Assembly (NCBI RefSeq): GCF_000818395.1
Contig: NZ_JWJG01000028.1
Location: forward strand, 2,463,195 to 2,527,194
Length of the DNA stretch: 64,000 nucleotides
Direction: 5' to 3'
DNA from: Noviherbaspirillum autotrophicum
GTDB taxonomy: Bacteria; Pseudomonadota; Gammaproteobacteria; Burkholderiales; Burkholderiaceae_D
Part shown: piece by piece, positions 27,118 to 36,826 of the stretch
Layout: each line of letters begins with the position of its first letter
How positions within the stretch are numbered: the first letter of the stretch is position 1
Notes under the pieces: model-generated
Told to the model about the DNA's origin: nothing
Databases searched by the model: none
The model's input: the letters and a program-made list of their open reading frames with translations, nothing else
Program-made: the position numbers and the translations under genes

Positions 27118-29799
27118 ATGAGCCACTCCGGCACCATGGCTGAACGCATGCGCCTGCAAGCCCTGGAACGGTATCAGATCCTCGATACCGCGCCCGAAGC
27201 GCGGTTCGACGACATCGCGAAACTGGCTGCCGTCATGTGCAATACGCCGATCGCGATGGTGTCGCTGATCGATGAAAAGCGCCAGTGGCTCAAGGCGAAG
27301 GTCGGCTTGGAATTCAACGAAGTGCCGCGCGAAATCGCGTTCTGCAGCATCACGATGGAGAGCCGAGACATGTTCGTGGTGCCGGATGCGCGGCGCGATC
27401 CGCGTTTTGCGGACAATCCTTTTGTCGTGCAGGAGCAAGGCATTCTCTTTTATGCCGGCGCGCCACTGATCTCGCACGACGGCTATGTGCTCGGCTCGCT
27501 GGGTGTGATGGACCGAATTCCGCGCGACCTGACGCCGCAGCAGCTGCAGGCGCTGAGCACCTTGGCGCACGAAGTCGTGGCGCAGCTGGAATTGCGCAAG
27601 CTCCTGTCCGAACTCGAAGACGTCATCGCGCAGCGCGACTCCTCGCAAGCGCAACTGCAGCAGGCAAATCAACTGCTTGAAGAGCGTGTATCGCAGAGAA
27701 CGGCCGAATTGAATCGGGCGAATACCTCATTGCAGCAGGAGGTCGAACGTCGCGGCCGCGAGGCGGTGCTGTCTCAGGCAATTATCGATAGCCTGCCCGG
27801 CATTTTCTACCTGATGGACCGGAATGGAAAATTCGAGCGATGGAACAGGAATTTCGAGCGGATCACTGGCTATTCGCATGACGAGATGGCGCGCACCCAT
27901 GCGCTCAGTTTTTTTGCCACCCCGCAGGAAAAGAGCGTGGCGCAATCCATGGTGCGCCAAGCACTGGCCGAAGGCAGCAGCACGGTAGAGGCGGAGTTGC
28001 TGACCAAGAGCGGCAAGCGGATTCCTTATTACTTCACCGCGGGGAGAATCGAGCTCGACAACCATCTATGGATTGCGGGCATGGGCATCGATATCACAGA
28101 GCGGCGGCGCTCGGAAGAAATCCTGCGGCTGAAGAACCGGGCTATCCAGGCCAGCGTGAACGCGATCATCATCACCGACCTAGAGGGCAATATCGAATAT
28201 GCGAACCCGGCTTTCGAGAACATTACCGGCTACAGCGTGACGGAAGCGGTCGGATGCAATTGTCGCTTCCTGCAGGGAAATGACCGGGCGCAAGCCGGCG
28301 TGGCGCGGTTGCGCAACGCGATCCGGCAGCGCGAAGAATCGAGCGTGTTATTGCGCAATTATCGCAAGGATGGCCGGCTGTTCTGGAATGATGTGCACAT
28401 CGCGCCCGTGCGCGGGCCGGACGGCGAGGTGACCCATTTTGTCGGCGTGCTCAATGACATCTCGGACATCAAGCATTACGAAGCGGAGCTGGAGCGCCAG
28501 GCCAATTTCGACACGCTTACCGAACTGGTCAACCGCAATGTGCTCAAGGACCGCATGCGCCAGGCGATTGCGACCGCGCAGCGCGAACGCACCTTCGTCA
28601 CGGTCGGCTTCATCGACCTCGACAACTTCAAGTTCATCAACGACAGCCTCGGCCACAACATCGGCGACGAATTGCTCAAGCGCGTGGCGGACCGCTTGGT
28701 GCGCTGCCTGCGCGGCCAGGACACCATCGCGCGCTACGGCGGCGACGAATTCGCATTCGTGCTGGTGGGGCAGAAGGACGAAAAAAGCGTCGCGGCGCTC
28801 ATGGAGCGGGTGCTCAAGACCATCGATCGTCCCTTCAATGTGGACGGGCACAAATTCTTCATCAGCTGCAGCATCGGCGTGAGCTTTTACCCGAGGGACG
28901 GGCTCGATCCCGATACCCTGATGAAGAACGCGGACGCCGCGATGTATCGCGCCAAGGAAAAAGGGCGCAACAACTTCCAGTTCTATACGCCGGCGATGAA
29001 CAAGCGCGTGACCGAGCGCTTGTCGCTGGAAGCCAAGCTGCGCCAGGCGCTGGAGCGCGAAGAGTTCGCGCTGTACTACCAGCCCAAGGTCGAACTGGCC
29101 AGCGGGCATATCGTCGGTGTCGAGGCTCTGCTGCGCTGGCATTGCCCGAGCGGTGCCACGATTGGGCCGGCGACCTTCATCCCGCTGGCCGAAGAAACCG
29201 GCCTGATCGTGCCGATCGGGGAATGGGTGCTGGGCAGCGCTTGCGCGCACATCAAGGCGTTGCAGGAAATCGGACTGCCGCCACTGCGAGTGGCGGTCAA
29301 TATTTCGGCGCGCCAGCTCGATTCGGGGCCGCTGATCGATGTCATCCGTGGGGCACTGATGAAAGCCGGGCTGGAGGCTACTTTCCTCGAACTGGAATTA
29401 ACCGAAAGCCTGGTGATGACCAACCCGGAGGAAGTCATCAAGCTGCTGCACGACCTGAGGGAAATGGGGTTGTGGCTGGCCATCGACGACTTCGGTACAG
29501 GCTATTCCAGTCTGAGCTACCTGCAGCGCCTTCCGGTGGACCGCCTGAAGATCGATCAGTCCTTCGTGCGCGACATCGGTGCCGATCCGAACGACGCGAT
29601 CATTGCGCGCGCCGTTATTTCCCTTGGACATAGCCTTGGCATGAGTGTCATTGCTGAAGGCGTTTCCAGCAGTGAGCAACTGAGTTTTTTGCGCCAGAAT
29701 GGATGCGACGAAATGCAAGGTTACCTGTTCAGCCGGCCGTTGCCGTTCGAGGAATTGACCATGCTGCTTAGGGAAAACAGGGTGTTGCCGCTGCATTGA
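27118..29799 (+). CDS. GAF-PAS-LOV-like-GGDEF-EAL cyclic-di-GMP protein
   Basis: 893 residues, cytoplasmic. A GAF domain (about 15-165) and a coiled coil (about 170-215) are followed by a first PAS (about 220-335) and a second PAS (about 340-450) with the LOV photo-adduct motif GCNCRFLQG (C382). A complete GGDEF (541-545) and a complete EAL (669-671, VEALLRW) follow. LOV flavin contacts NYRKDG and FWN are conserved, but the usual Gln in the last strand (FVGVQ) is Leu445. Both synthesis and breakdown of c-di-GMP are possible. Blue-light control is plausible but unproven. Confidence 0.93.
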   Translation: MSHSGTMAERMRLQALERYQILDTAPEARFDDIAKLAAVMCNTPIAMVSLIDEKRQWLKAKVGLEFNEVPREIAFCSITMESRDMFVVPDARRDPRFADNPFVVQEQGILFYAGAPLISHDGYVLGSLGVMDRIPRDLTPQQLQALSTLAHEVVAQLELRKLLSELEDVIAQRDSSQAQLQQANQLLEERVSQRTAELNRANTSLQQEVERRGREAVLSQAIIDSLPGIFYLMDRNGKFERWNRNFERITGYSHDEMARTHALSFFATPQEKSVAQSMVRQALAEGSSTVEAELLTKSGKRIPYYFTAGRIELDNHLWIAGMGIDITERRRSEEILRLKNRAIQASVNAIIITDLEGNIEYANPAFENITGYSVTEAVGCNCRFLQGNDRAQAGVARLRNAIRQREESSVLLRNYRKDGRLFWNDVHIAPVRGPDGEVTHFVGVLNDISDIKHYEAELERQANFDTLTELVNRNVLKDRMRQAIATAQRERTFVTVGFIDLDNFKFINDSLGHNIGDELLKRVADRLVRCLRGQDTIARYGGDEFAFVLVGQKDEKSVAALMERVLKTIDRPFNVDGHKFFISCSIGVSFYPRDGLDPDTLMKNADAAMYRAKEKGRNNFQFYTPAMNKRVTERLSLEAKLRQALEREEFALYYQPKVELASGHIVGVEALLRWHCPSGATIGPATFIPLAEETGLIVPIGEWVLGSACAHIKALQEIGLPPLRVAVNISARQLDSGPLIDVIRGALMKAGLEATFLELELTESLVMTNPEEVIKLLHDLREMGLWLAIDDFGTGYSSLSYLQRLPVDRLKIDQSFVRDIGADPNDAIIARAVISLGHSLGMSVIAEGVSSSEQLSFLRQNGCDEMQGYLFSRPLPFEELTMLLRENRVLPLH

Positions 29800-30083
29800 A
29801 GCAAGCTTTATTGAAAGAGGCGAAAGACGTCGCCCGGAGCGGCGCGGTTGTAAAAAATAAATTTGGCTTCGAGGTTGAGCACAATCATCGAGTGAATTCT
29901 CGCGGTATGAAATATTTACTTCAATCATCGAGTTGTCGATGGAACTGGGAATCTTCGCGCACCATCGTGGAGCCGCGGCGCATTGCTTTGCAGTGTTTTT
30001 ATGTGCCGCCCGGCATCAAGAGCAGCCGGGCCAAAATTTGCTTATAGAGGAGTGATCCTGATTGAAACTTTTGGAGAGATTTG

Positions 30084-30308
30084 ATGCAGACGCTAAGTTA
30101 TACCGTTGGTCAATGGCGCGCTGAGGCGCAGATTGAAGAATTGGAAACGGGAAAATTGATGGCGGTCATTTCGGTTACGGATGACAAGGGGACGGCAAGT
30201 GCCGACTCAAAGCATACGGTGGTTTTTGAGCATCAGGCAGGCATGGATACGGGAAGGGAAACCGAAGTGCTGGTGCGCCGCCTGTTACGTGAGCGATATG
30301 GAATTTAA
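30084..30308 (+). CDS. Small conserved-type protein, function unknown
   Basis: 74 residues, soluble, with an alternating hydrophobic pattern (LSYTVGQWRAEAQIEELETGKLMAVISVTDD) and a charged C-terminal helix (TEVLVRRLLRERYGI). I do not recognise the family; its layout recalls the small protein at 57683. The ATG follows GGAGAG. It is closed by two terminators, so it is probably a single-gene transcript. Confidence 0.65.
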   Translation: MQTLSYTVGQWRAEAQIEELETGKLMAVISVTDDKGTASADSKHTVVFEHQAGMDTGRETEVLVRRLLRERYGI

Positions 30309-30317
30309 CATGGGGTA

Positions 30318-30343
30318 AAGCCGCTTTTCGCGGCTATTCATTT
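30318..30343 (+). terminator. First hairpin after the small gene, weak terminator
   Basis: AGCCGC (30319-30324) pairs with GCGGCT (30330-30335) with a TTTTC loop, then ATTCATTTT. The T-run is interrupted. Confidence 0.5.
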
Positions 30344-30352
30344 TGACATTGA

Positions 30353-30387
30353 GGGCGGCGTACTGGCGACAGTGCGCCGCCCTTTTT
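30353..30387 (+). terminator. Strong Rho-independent terminator
   Basis: GGGCGGCG (30353-30360) pairs with CGCCGCCC (30375-30382), with an inner ACTG/CAGT pair extending the stem, followed by five T. It isolates the small gene from the trehalose block. Confidence 0.85.
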
Positions 30388-30744
30388 CATTCCACATGCG
30401 TTGCCACCCGGCGTTCCTCGTCTCCGTAAAAAGGGAGTGATGCAAGCGGGCGAAGCGCGCCATCGCCTTGTTTTTGCCGTGCATGATTTGCCGTAGCGCC
30501 ATGCTGTTCGCCATGAGGAAGGAACTATTGGGGAAAAAGATGATCTTTTTCAAATATACAGAACAACAAGCCGGTGATGGACATCCATGTCTCGAATCAT
30601 TCCGCGTACGTTCCCCCTAGGATCAATTTTGTCTCATGACAAGTACAGCATTCAGCTCCTTGTCTCAACGTTTCAACATGCCTTCCATCTCGCCGCCTGT
30701 TTGGGCGCGCGGGATGCGACCGCATAAATCATCGGATATCAACC
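30388..30744. other. Upstream region of the trehalose block
   Basis: About 357 bp with no credible gene. It contains an inverted repeat TTGTC-TCAT-GACAA (30629-30642) of unknown meaning and presumably the otsA promoter. Confidence 0.5.
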
Positions 30745-33003
30745 ATGCATTCTCGGCTTCTTCGTCTTTCCCTGCGGTTTGTATTGCCGCTTGCGCTAGT
30801 ATTGGGCGTATCCGCCTATGTTGTCGTACCGCTGGTCGATGACTTGACTCTGCGCTGGTTCGTCAGGGATCTGGATACCCGGTCGCAATCCCTGGCCAAC
30901 GCCTTGCAGGATCCGCTGCAGGAATACGTGCCGGCCGGTGCGGAGAAAAAGATCACGCAATTGTTCGACCGCGCCATGCGCGACGAGCGCTTGTACGCGA
31001 TCGCCTTTTGCGATGCTGGCGGCAATCTTCTGTACAAGACCTCGACCTATCCGAAATCGCTCGGCTGCAACGTTGAAAAGGGAACGGACGGCAAGCGGCA
31101 ATCGCTGATCCGCCTGCCGGAAGGCGCGCTGCATGTCTCAGTCAGCCCGCTGGAAAACGAAGGACGTTCTCTCGGCACCTTGATCCTGGCGCATGACATG
31201 AGCTTTATCGAGCGCCGCAGCGCTGATACCAAGAACTATGTGATTACGCTGTTCGCGGTGCTCACACTGCTGATCTCGCTGGTGACCGTCTTCATTGCCC
31301 ACTTGTCATGGCGTAACTGGGTTTCATCGATGAAAGGCATCCTGCGCGGAGAGATCGGCCCGCGCCCGCAGCAGCAGTCGACGCCGCCGGAAGTCCTGCC
31401 CCTCGAAGGCGACTTGCGCATGCTGTTGCATGAGTTCAATCTGGAGCGCAGGACGCGCGATGACGTCACCCATTTGTGGACGCCGGAAAAATTGCGCACG
31501 CTCCTACACGAGGAATTGGCCGGCGACGAAGTGCTGGTGGTGTCGAACCGTGAACCTTACCTGCACATGCGCACGCGCAATGGTATCGAAGTGCAGCGAC
31601 CGGCCAGCGGCCTGGTCACTGCCGTGGAGCCTGTCATGCGCGCTTGTTCTGGTACCTGGATTGCGCACGGCAGCGGCTCGGCCGACCGTGACACTGTGGA
31701 CCGCTTCGACCGTGTTCCAGTACCGCCGGCCAATCCCGCGTATACGCTGCGCCGGGTCTGGCTGACCAAGGAAGAAGAGCAGGGGTATTACTATGGCTTC
31801 GCCAACGAAGGCATGTGGCCGCTTTGCCATATTGCGCACGTGAGGCCGGTGTTCCGCTCCTCCGACTGGGATCAGTACGTCGCCGTCAACCAGCGCTTTG
31901 CCGATGCGGTCGTCAAGGAGGCGCGCACCGACGATCCGGTGGTGCTGGTGCAGGATTATCACTTTGCTTTGCTGCCGCGCATGGTGCGCAACGTGTTGCC
32001 GAAAGCGACCATCATCACCTTCTGGCACATTCCTTGGCCGAATCCGGAGTCCTTCGGTATTTGCCCATGGCGCGAAGAAATCCTGGAAGGGCTGCTGGGC
32101 AGCACGATCCTCGGTTTTCATACGCCATTCCATTGCAAGAACTTTATCGAGACCGTCGATCGTTACCTGGAAACCCGCATCGAGCATGAGGCATCTACCA
32201 TTTCGTACGGCGGCAAGTTGACCCAGGTCGAGCACTATCCGATCTCGATCGCCTGGCCGGAAAACGACAACGCCGACAAGCCGAGCGTGGCCGAATGCCG
32301 GGCATCGGTGCGCGAAGAGCATGGCATGCCTGCCGACCACCTGCTGGGCATCGGCGTCGACCGCCTCGACTATACCAAGGGCATCATTGAACGGTTCCAG
32401 GCAGTGGAGCGCATGCTGGAGCTGCATCCGAACCTGATCGGGCGGTTCACCCTGATTCAGATCGCGGCCCCCAGCCGATCGTCGCTCGACGAATACCAGA
32501 ATTTCGACGCGCGGGTGCGAATGCTGGTGCAGCGTATCAATAATCGTTACTCAAGCGGTAACTACCAGCCCATCATCCTGAAAGCCGAGCATCACGATGC
32601 CGACTCCGTCATCCGCTATTACCGGGCGGCCGATGTCTGCCTCGTGACCAGCCTGCACGACGGCATGAACCTCGTTGCCAAGGAATTCATCGCTGCCCGC
32701 GAGGACGAACGCGGTGTTCTCGTGCTGTCGCAGTTCACCGGTGCGGCGCGCGAGTTGCACGAAGCGCTGATCGTCAATCCGTATCATATCGAGCAAAGTG
32801 CGGACGCCGTGTATCGCGCCGTCACCATGCCGGACGTGGAGCAGCGCGAACGGATGCGCAGCATGCGCTCGTTAGTCAAGGACTTTAATATTTATCGTTG
32901 GGCTGGCCGCATGCTGCTGGATGCCGCGCGCCTGCGCCAGCGCGAGCGCATCATGACGAAGATCCGTTCGCATAGCCGCAAGTCTCTGCGCCGCGTGGTC
33001 TGA
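30745..33003 (+). CDS. otsA: Membrane-anchored trehalose-6-phosphate synthase (sensor-like N-terminus + GT20)
   Basis: 752 residues, about 280 longer than soluble OtsA. A helix at about 8-32, an extracytoplasmic region of about 130 residues and a second helix at about 165-187 precede a linker and the GT20 domain (about 263-735). GT20 motifs present are [42 protein letters not shown] (near 537) and [12 protein letters not shown]. It makes trehalose-6-phosphate from UDP-glucose and glucose-6-phosphate. The N-terminal part resembles a periplasmic sensor domain, so envelope or osmotic signals may control it. It is followed 1 bp later by otsB. Confidence 0.92.
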   Translation: MHSRLLRLSLRFVLPLALVLGVSAYVVVPLVDDLTLRWFVRDLDTRSQSLANALQDPLQEYVPAGAEKKITQLFDRAMRDERLYAIAFCDAGGNLLYKTSTYPKSLGCNVEKGTDGKRQSLIRLPEGALHVSVSPLENEGRSLGTLILAHDMSFIERRSADTKNYVITLFAVLTLLISLVTVFIAHLSWRNWVSSMKGILRGEIGPRPQQQSTPPEVLPLEGDLRMLLHEFNLERRTRDDVTHLWTPEKLRTLLHEELAGDEVLVVSNREPYLHMRTRNGIEVQRPASGLVTAVEPVMRACSGTWIAHGSGSADRDTVDRFDRVPVPPANPAYTLRRVWLTKEEEQGYYYGFANEGMWPLCHIAHVRPVFRSSDWDQYVAVNQRFADAVVKEARTDDPVVLVQDYHFALLPRMVRNVLPKATIITFWHIPWPNPESFGICPWREEILEGLLGSTILGFHTPFHCKNFIETVDRYLETRIEHEASTISYGGKLTQVEHYPISIAWPENDNADKPSVAECRASVREEHGMPADHLLGIGVDRLDYTKGIIERFQAVERMLELHPNLIGRFTLIQIAAPSRSSLDEYQNFDARVRMLVQRINNRYSSGNYQPIILKAEHHDADSVIRYYRAADVCLVTSLHDGMNLVAKEFIAAREDERGVLVLSQFTGAARELHEALIVNPYHIEQSADAVYRAVTMPDVEQRERMRSMRSLVKDFNIYRWAGRMLLDAARLRQRERIMTKIRSHSRKSLRRVV

Positions 33004-33004
33004 C

Positions 33005-33808
33005 ATGATCGAACTGCATTCTGAGGTAGGGCGCAGGCGCCTGGATGAATTCGTCAGGCCGGGCCTGTTGTGCGCATTCGATTTCGATGGCACGCTGGCA
33101 CCGATCGTGCCGCATCCGGACCAGGCGCGGCTGCCTGTCGACATCCGGCGTCGCTTGGGCGAACTGGCGGGATTTGCTCCGGTGGCAATCATCACCGGGC
33201 GCTCGGTCGACGATATACGCGACCGTCTTGGCTTCGCGCCGGATTTTATCGTTGGCAACCACGGCCTGGAAGGCTTGCCCGGCTGGGAAGCAAACGCGGC
33301 ACGCCACGAGGCGCTGTGCAGCCAATGGCGCGCGCAACTTTCGCGGGTCTTGCCCGAGGCGGGCAATGCCGGCATCGTGCTGGAAGACAAACGCTATTCG
33401 TTGTCACTGCATTATCGCCATGCGCCAGACCAGGAAGCGGCCGCGCGCAGATTGACCGAACTGTTTGCACAGTTGACGCCGGCGCCGAGCATTGTGGCGG
33501 GAAAGCAGGTGTTCAACCTGGTGCCGGTCGACGCCAGGCACAAGGGCGATGCACTGCGACAGTTGATGACAATCACCGGAGCGGCGCGTGCCCTGTATGC
33601 GGGCGATGACGTGACGGATGAGGATGTGTTCCGCTTGCCGCGCCGCGCAGTGTTGTCGATACGAGTCGAGTACGACGCGCAAAGCGCAGCGGAATTTTTT
33701 CTGCCGCAACTGCCGGACGTCGCGTTATTGCTGAGCGATCTGACGCGACGGTTGCAGGTGGCGGGCGCCGTCAACCGGCTGCGCGGGGAAACTGCCGGGA
33801 TGGTGTGA
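33005..33808 (+). CDS. otsB: Trehalose-6-phosphate phosphatase
   Basis: 267 residues, HAD superfamily. The nucleophile and acid are D26 and D28 in AFDFDGTLAPI. Further motifs are VAIITGRS, GNHGLE and GDDVTDEDVF with the metal-binding Asp pair. It removes phosphate from trehalose-6-phosphate made by the preceding gene, 1 bp upstream. Confidence 0.95.
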   Translation: MIELHSEVGRRRLDEFVRPGLLCAFDFDGTLAPIVPHPDQARLPVDIRRRLGELAGFAPVAIITGRSVDDIRDRLGFAPDFIVGNHGLEGLPGWEANAARHEALCSQWRAQLSRVLPEAGNAGIVLEDKRYSLSLHYRHAPDQEAAARRLTELFAQLTPAPSIVAGKQVFNLVPVDARHKGDALRQLMTITGAARALYAGDDVTDEDVFRLPRRAVLSIRVEYDAQSAAEFFLPQLPDVALLLSDLTRRLQVAGAVNRLRGETAGMV

Positions 33809-33899
33809 AACCTGGCCGAGCCGGGAACACGTATCCACCTGCGCCGTCTGCTCCGATTTGGAGTATGCTGAATTTGCCGTTATCGCCAAACGATTGCGC

Positions 33900-35687
33900 A
33901 TGAAAAATCTTGATCTCGGGCTTATCGGTAACTCGCGCACCTGTGCGCTGGTGGACCGTCGCGCGTCGATCGTCTGGTGGTGCTATCCCTACCTCGACGG
34001 CGATCCGGTCTGCTGCTCGCTGCTGCAATCCGACGAGCAGAACGCGGACTTCGGCCAGATTGACGTGGAACTCGACGGCAGTGCCGAGTCCGAGCAGTTT
34101 TACGAGCGCAATTCCGCGATCCTGATCACGCGCTTTCGCGATAGCGCCGGCAACGGCATCGAGGTCATCGATTTTGCACCGCGTTTCTATCTGCACGGCC
34201 GCATGTTTGCGCCCGCCATGCTGGTGCGTGTCGTGCGGCGCCGGTCCGGCCGTCCGCGGGTAGCACTGCGCGTGAGGCCGGCGGTGGATTACGGCCGCGA
34301 GCGCGCGCAGGTTCGCTGCGGCGCGCATCATCTTTCCTATTACGGCATGTCGCAGTCGATGCGGCTGACCACCGATGCGTCGGTATCGTCGGTGCTGGAC
34401 GAGCGTCCGTTCTTCCTGCATGACAGCGTGACGCTGCTCATGGGGCCCGACGAGACCGTGGACGGCGCGCCGCACGAAGTAGGGCGCGCATTCTACGAAA
34501 AGACCCAAGCGTTCTGGCATCAGTGGGTGCGCAATCTTGCCATTCCATTCGAGTGGCAGGAAGTGGTGATCCGCGCGGCGATCACGCTCAAGCTCAATGC
34601 GTTCGACGATACCGGCGCCATCGTGGCCGCCGTCACCACCTCGATACCGGAGGCGCCGGGCAGCGGGCGCAACTGGGATTACCGCTACTGCTGGCTGCGC
34701 GATGCCTATTTCGTGGTCAATGCGCTCAACAGCCTGGGCGCCACCGGCACGATGGAGCATTACCTCGACTACATCCTAAACATCATCGCCGATACGCGCG
34801 ACGCGCCATTGCAGCCGGTATACGGCATCCGGCGCGAGGCTGCGCTGGACGAGCGGGTCGCCCCGGCGCTGGCCGGTTACCGCGGCATGGGTCCGGTACG
34901 GATAGGCAATTTCGCGTATTTCCAGGTACAGAACGATGTCTTCGGCGAAGCGGTGCTGGCCAGCACCCATGCCTTTTTCGATACCCGGCTGGAACGTCCG
35001 GCCGGGCGCCACATGTTCAACGACCTGGAACGGCTCGGCGAGCAGGCGGTGCGCCAGTACAACGCCCCCGATGCCGGCCTGTGGGAGTTGCGCGGCGCGA
35101 CGCGGGTGCATACCTTCTCCAGCATCATGTGCTGGGCTGCCTGCCACCGGCTCGCGATCATCGCGCGCAAGCTCGGCTTGCCGGAACGGGAACGGCTATG
35201 GAGCGGGCACGCCGGCAAGATGCATCGTGAAATCTGCGAGCGCGCCTGGAATCCGCGACTCGGCAGTTTTGTATCGACCTTCGGTGGCGACAGGCTGGAC
35301 GCGAGCCTGCTGCTGATGGCCGAGTTCCAGTTCCTTGATCCGCACGATCCGCGTTTTGTTGCGACGGTCGACGTCATTGAACGGCATCTTCGGCGCGGCG
35401 ACTTCATGCTGCGCTACGACGAGGAAGACGACTTCGGCCGGCCGGAAACCGCCTTCCTAGTGTGTACCTTGTGGTGGATACTGGCGCTGGCGCAGATCGG
35501 GCGCAAGGAACGCGCGAGGGAATTGTTTGGAAATGTCCTTTCCAGGTGCAACCATCTCGGCTTGCTGTCGGAAGACGTCGCACCTGACAGCGGGGAACTG
35601 TGGGGAAATTTCCCCCAGACTTACAGCATGGTCGGGCTGATCCATTGCGCGTCGCGGCTCAGCATCCCTTGGGACAAGGCGTATTGA
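33900..35687 (+). CDS. Glycoside hydrolase family 15 protein (glucoamylase/trehalase-like)
   Basis: 595 residues. The N-terminal beta domain typical of bacterial GH15 (LIGNSRTCALVDRRASIVWWCYPYLDG) is followed by an (alpha/alpha)6 barrel with GSGRNWDYRYCWLRDA and WGNFPQTYSMVG near the C-terminus, where catalytic glutamates are expected. No signal peptide is visible, so it is probably cytoplasmic. Members cleave trehalose, glucans or related glucosides. Location after otsAB suggests trehalose or glucan turnover. The ATG at 33900 fits the conserved N-terminus, but its ribosome-binding site is weak. Confidence 0.88.
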   Translation: MKNLDLGLIGNSRTCALVDRRASIVWWCYPYLDGDPVCCSLLQSDEQNADFGQIDVELDGSAESEQFYERNSAILITRFRDSAGNGIEVIDFAPRFYLHGRMFAPAMLVRVVRRRSGRPRVALRVRPAVDYGRERAQVRCGAHHLSYYGMSQSMRLTTDASVSSVLDERPFFLHDSVTLLMGPDETVDGAPHEVGRAFYEKTQAFWHQWVRNLAIPFEWQEVVIRAAITLKLNAFDDTGAIVAAVTTSIPEAPGSGRNWDYRYCWLRDAYFVVNALNSLGATGTMEHYLDYILNIIADTRDAPLQPVYGIRREAALDERVAPALAGYRGMGPVRIGNFAYFQVQNDVFGEAVLASTHAFFDTRLERPAGRHMFNDLERLGEQAVRQYNAPDAGLWELRGATRVHTFSSIMCWAACHRLAIIARKLGLPERERLWSGHAGKMHREICERAWNPRLGSFVSTFGGDRLDASLLLMAEFQFLDPHDPRFVATVDVIERHLRRGDFMLRYDEEDDFGRPETAFLVCTLWWILALAQIGRKERARELFGNVLSRCNHLGLLSEDVAPDSGELWGNFPQTYSMVGLIHCASRLSIPWDKAY

Positions 35688-35708
35688 CGAAACGAGAAGA
35701 GTTCTATT

Positions 35709-36704
35709 ATGGAAACCCGCTACATCGGCGCCATCGATATCGGCGGCACCAAAATTGCCGCCATGGTCAGCAACAACGACGGGCCGCTCGCCAGAGCCGT
35801 ACAGCCGACGGCCAAGACCGGCACCGAGCGTGCATTGCCGGAACAGGCCGTTTCGTTGCTGGAACAGGCATGCCGCATGGCCGGCATCGAACTGTCGACG
35901 GTGAGCGAGCTGGGCGTGAGTTCCTGCGGCCCGTTCGTGCGCACCAACGGGCTGACCTGCCTGTCCACGCCGAATATTTGCGGCGGACTCACGCCGGACT
36001 CCGACTTGCCCAACGACTGGACCGTGATCCCGCTCGAACAGGTCCTGCGTGAGCATTTCGACCATGTGCGGCTGGAGAATGACTGCGTCGGCGCACTGAT
36101 CGCGGAGCGCACCTTCGGCGCCGTCATCGACGAGCCGGACTGCGCCTACGTTACCTGGAGCACCGGCATCGGATTCGGGCTGTGCGTCGATGGCCATATC
36201 CTGAATGGCAAGAACGGCAATGCCGGCCATGCCGGCCACATGCTGGTGAGCGAGCGCGACGCGCTGTGCGGCTGCGGCAATCGCGGCGATGTCGAGTCGC
36301 TCACGTCAGGCCGCAATATCGGCGCCCGGCTGCATACCAGCGCCTCGAAATTGTTTAACGCCGCGCGCGACGGCGACGAGGCATCGCGCGCGCTGGCGGT
36401 CGAGGCGGCGCAGTGGTTCGGGCGCGCCCTGTACAACATCGTCGCGACGCTCGATACGCGCGTCTTCGTCATCGGCGGCTCGGTCTGGCAGCATCACGGC
36501 GACTGGCTGGCGCCCGTGGTGGAGCGAGAAATCGCCAGCCATTTTCCCGCCCTCACGCAGGGCGTCAAGCTGGTGCCGGCGGCGCTCGGCCCGTTGGTGG
36601 CCGACGTCGGCGCCCTGAGCCTGGTGCTGCCGGCGGACTGGATTGCGCAATGGCGCCTCACCTCGCCGTGGGAAAGGCTCCGGGACGCGCCTCCCGTGCC
36701 ATAA
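35709..36704 (+). CDS. ROK family sugar kinase-like protein
   Basis: 331 residues. The ATP-binding motif DIGGTKIAAMVS lies at the N-terminus, followed by LENDCVGALIAE, GNAGHAGHM and the ROK zinc region C187-G-C189-G-NRG-D194. The usual third Cys of CxCGxxGCxE is Asp194, so zinc binding may be altered. It is 21 bp after the GH15 gene. A likely role is phosphorylating glucose released by the upstream hydrolase, feeding trehalose metabolism; the substrate is inferred. Confidence 0.85.
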   Translation: METRYIGAIDIGGTKIAAMVSNNDGPLARAVQPTAKTGTERALPEQAVSLLEQACRMAGIELSTVSELGVSSCGPFVRTNGLTCLSTPNICGGLTPDSDLPNDWTVIPLEQVLREHFDHVRLENDCVGALIAERTFGAVIDEPDCAYVTWSTGIGFGLCVDGHILNGKNGNAGHAGHMLVSERDALCGCGNRGDVESLTSGRNIGARLHTSASKLFNAARDGDEASRALAVEAAQWFGRALYNIVATLDTRVFVIGGSVWQHHGDWLAPVVEREIASHFPALTQGVKLVPAALGPLVADVGALSLVLPADWIAQWRLTSPWERLRDAPPVP

Positions 36705-36715
36705 ACCCTGCTAAA

Positions 36716-36742
36716 GCCCGCCCTCCGGAGTCTTCGGCGGGC
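36716..36742 (+). terminator. Hairpin after the ROK gene
   Basis: GCCCGCC (36716-36722) pairs with GGCGGGC (36736-36742), followed only by CGGCGATTTCCCTTGTTG. The T-rich part is loose, so termination is uncertain. Confidence 0.4.
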
Positions 36743-36826
36743 CGGCGATTTCCCTTGTTGTCTCACGGAACTTTCGGACGGCATGCCAATCACACTGGCG
36801 CAGACTGAACCGATGAAAGGCCCTTG

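Noticed and set aside
29796-30047. 83-codon plus-strand ORF after the GGDEF-EAL gene
   Set aside because: Begins at a TTG at the stop region of the preceding gene with no ribosome-binding site; composition looks random.
30338-30553. 71-codon minus-strand ORF beginning MKKIIFFPNSS
   Set aside because: Starts at TTG, runs through a strong terminator and has no recognisable domain or ribosome-binding site.
30629-30642. TTGTC-TCAT-GACAA inverted repeat as an FNR box
   Set aside because: Both half-sites lack the FNR-required TTGA; kept only as an unexplained repeat.
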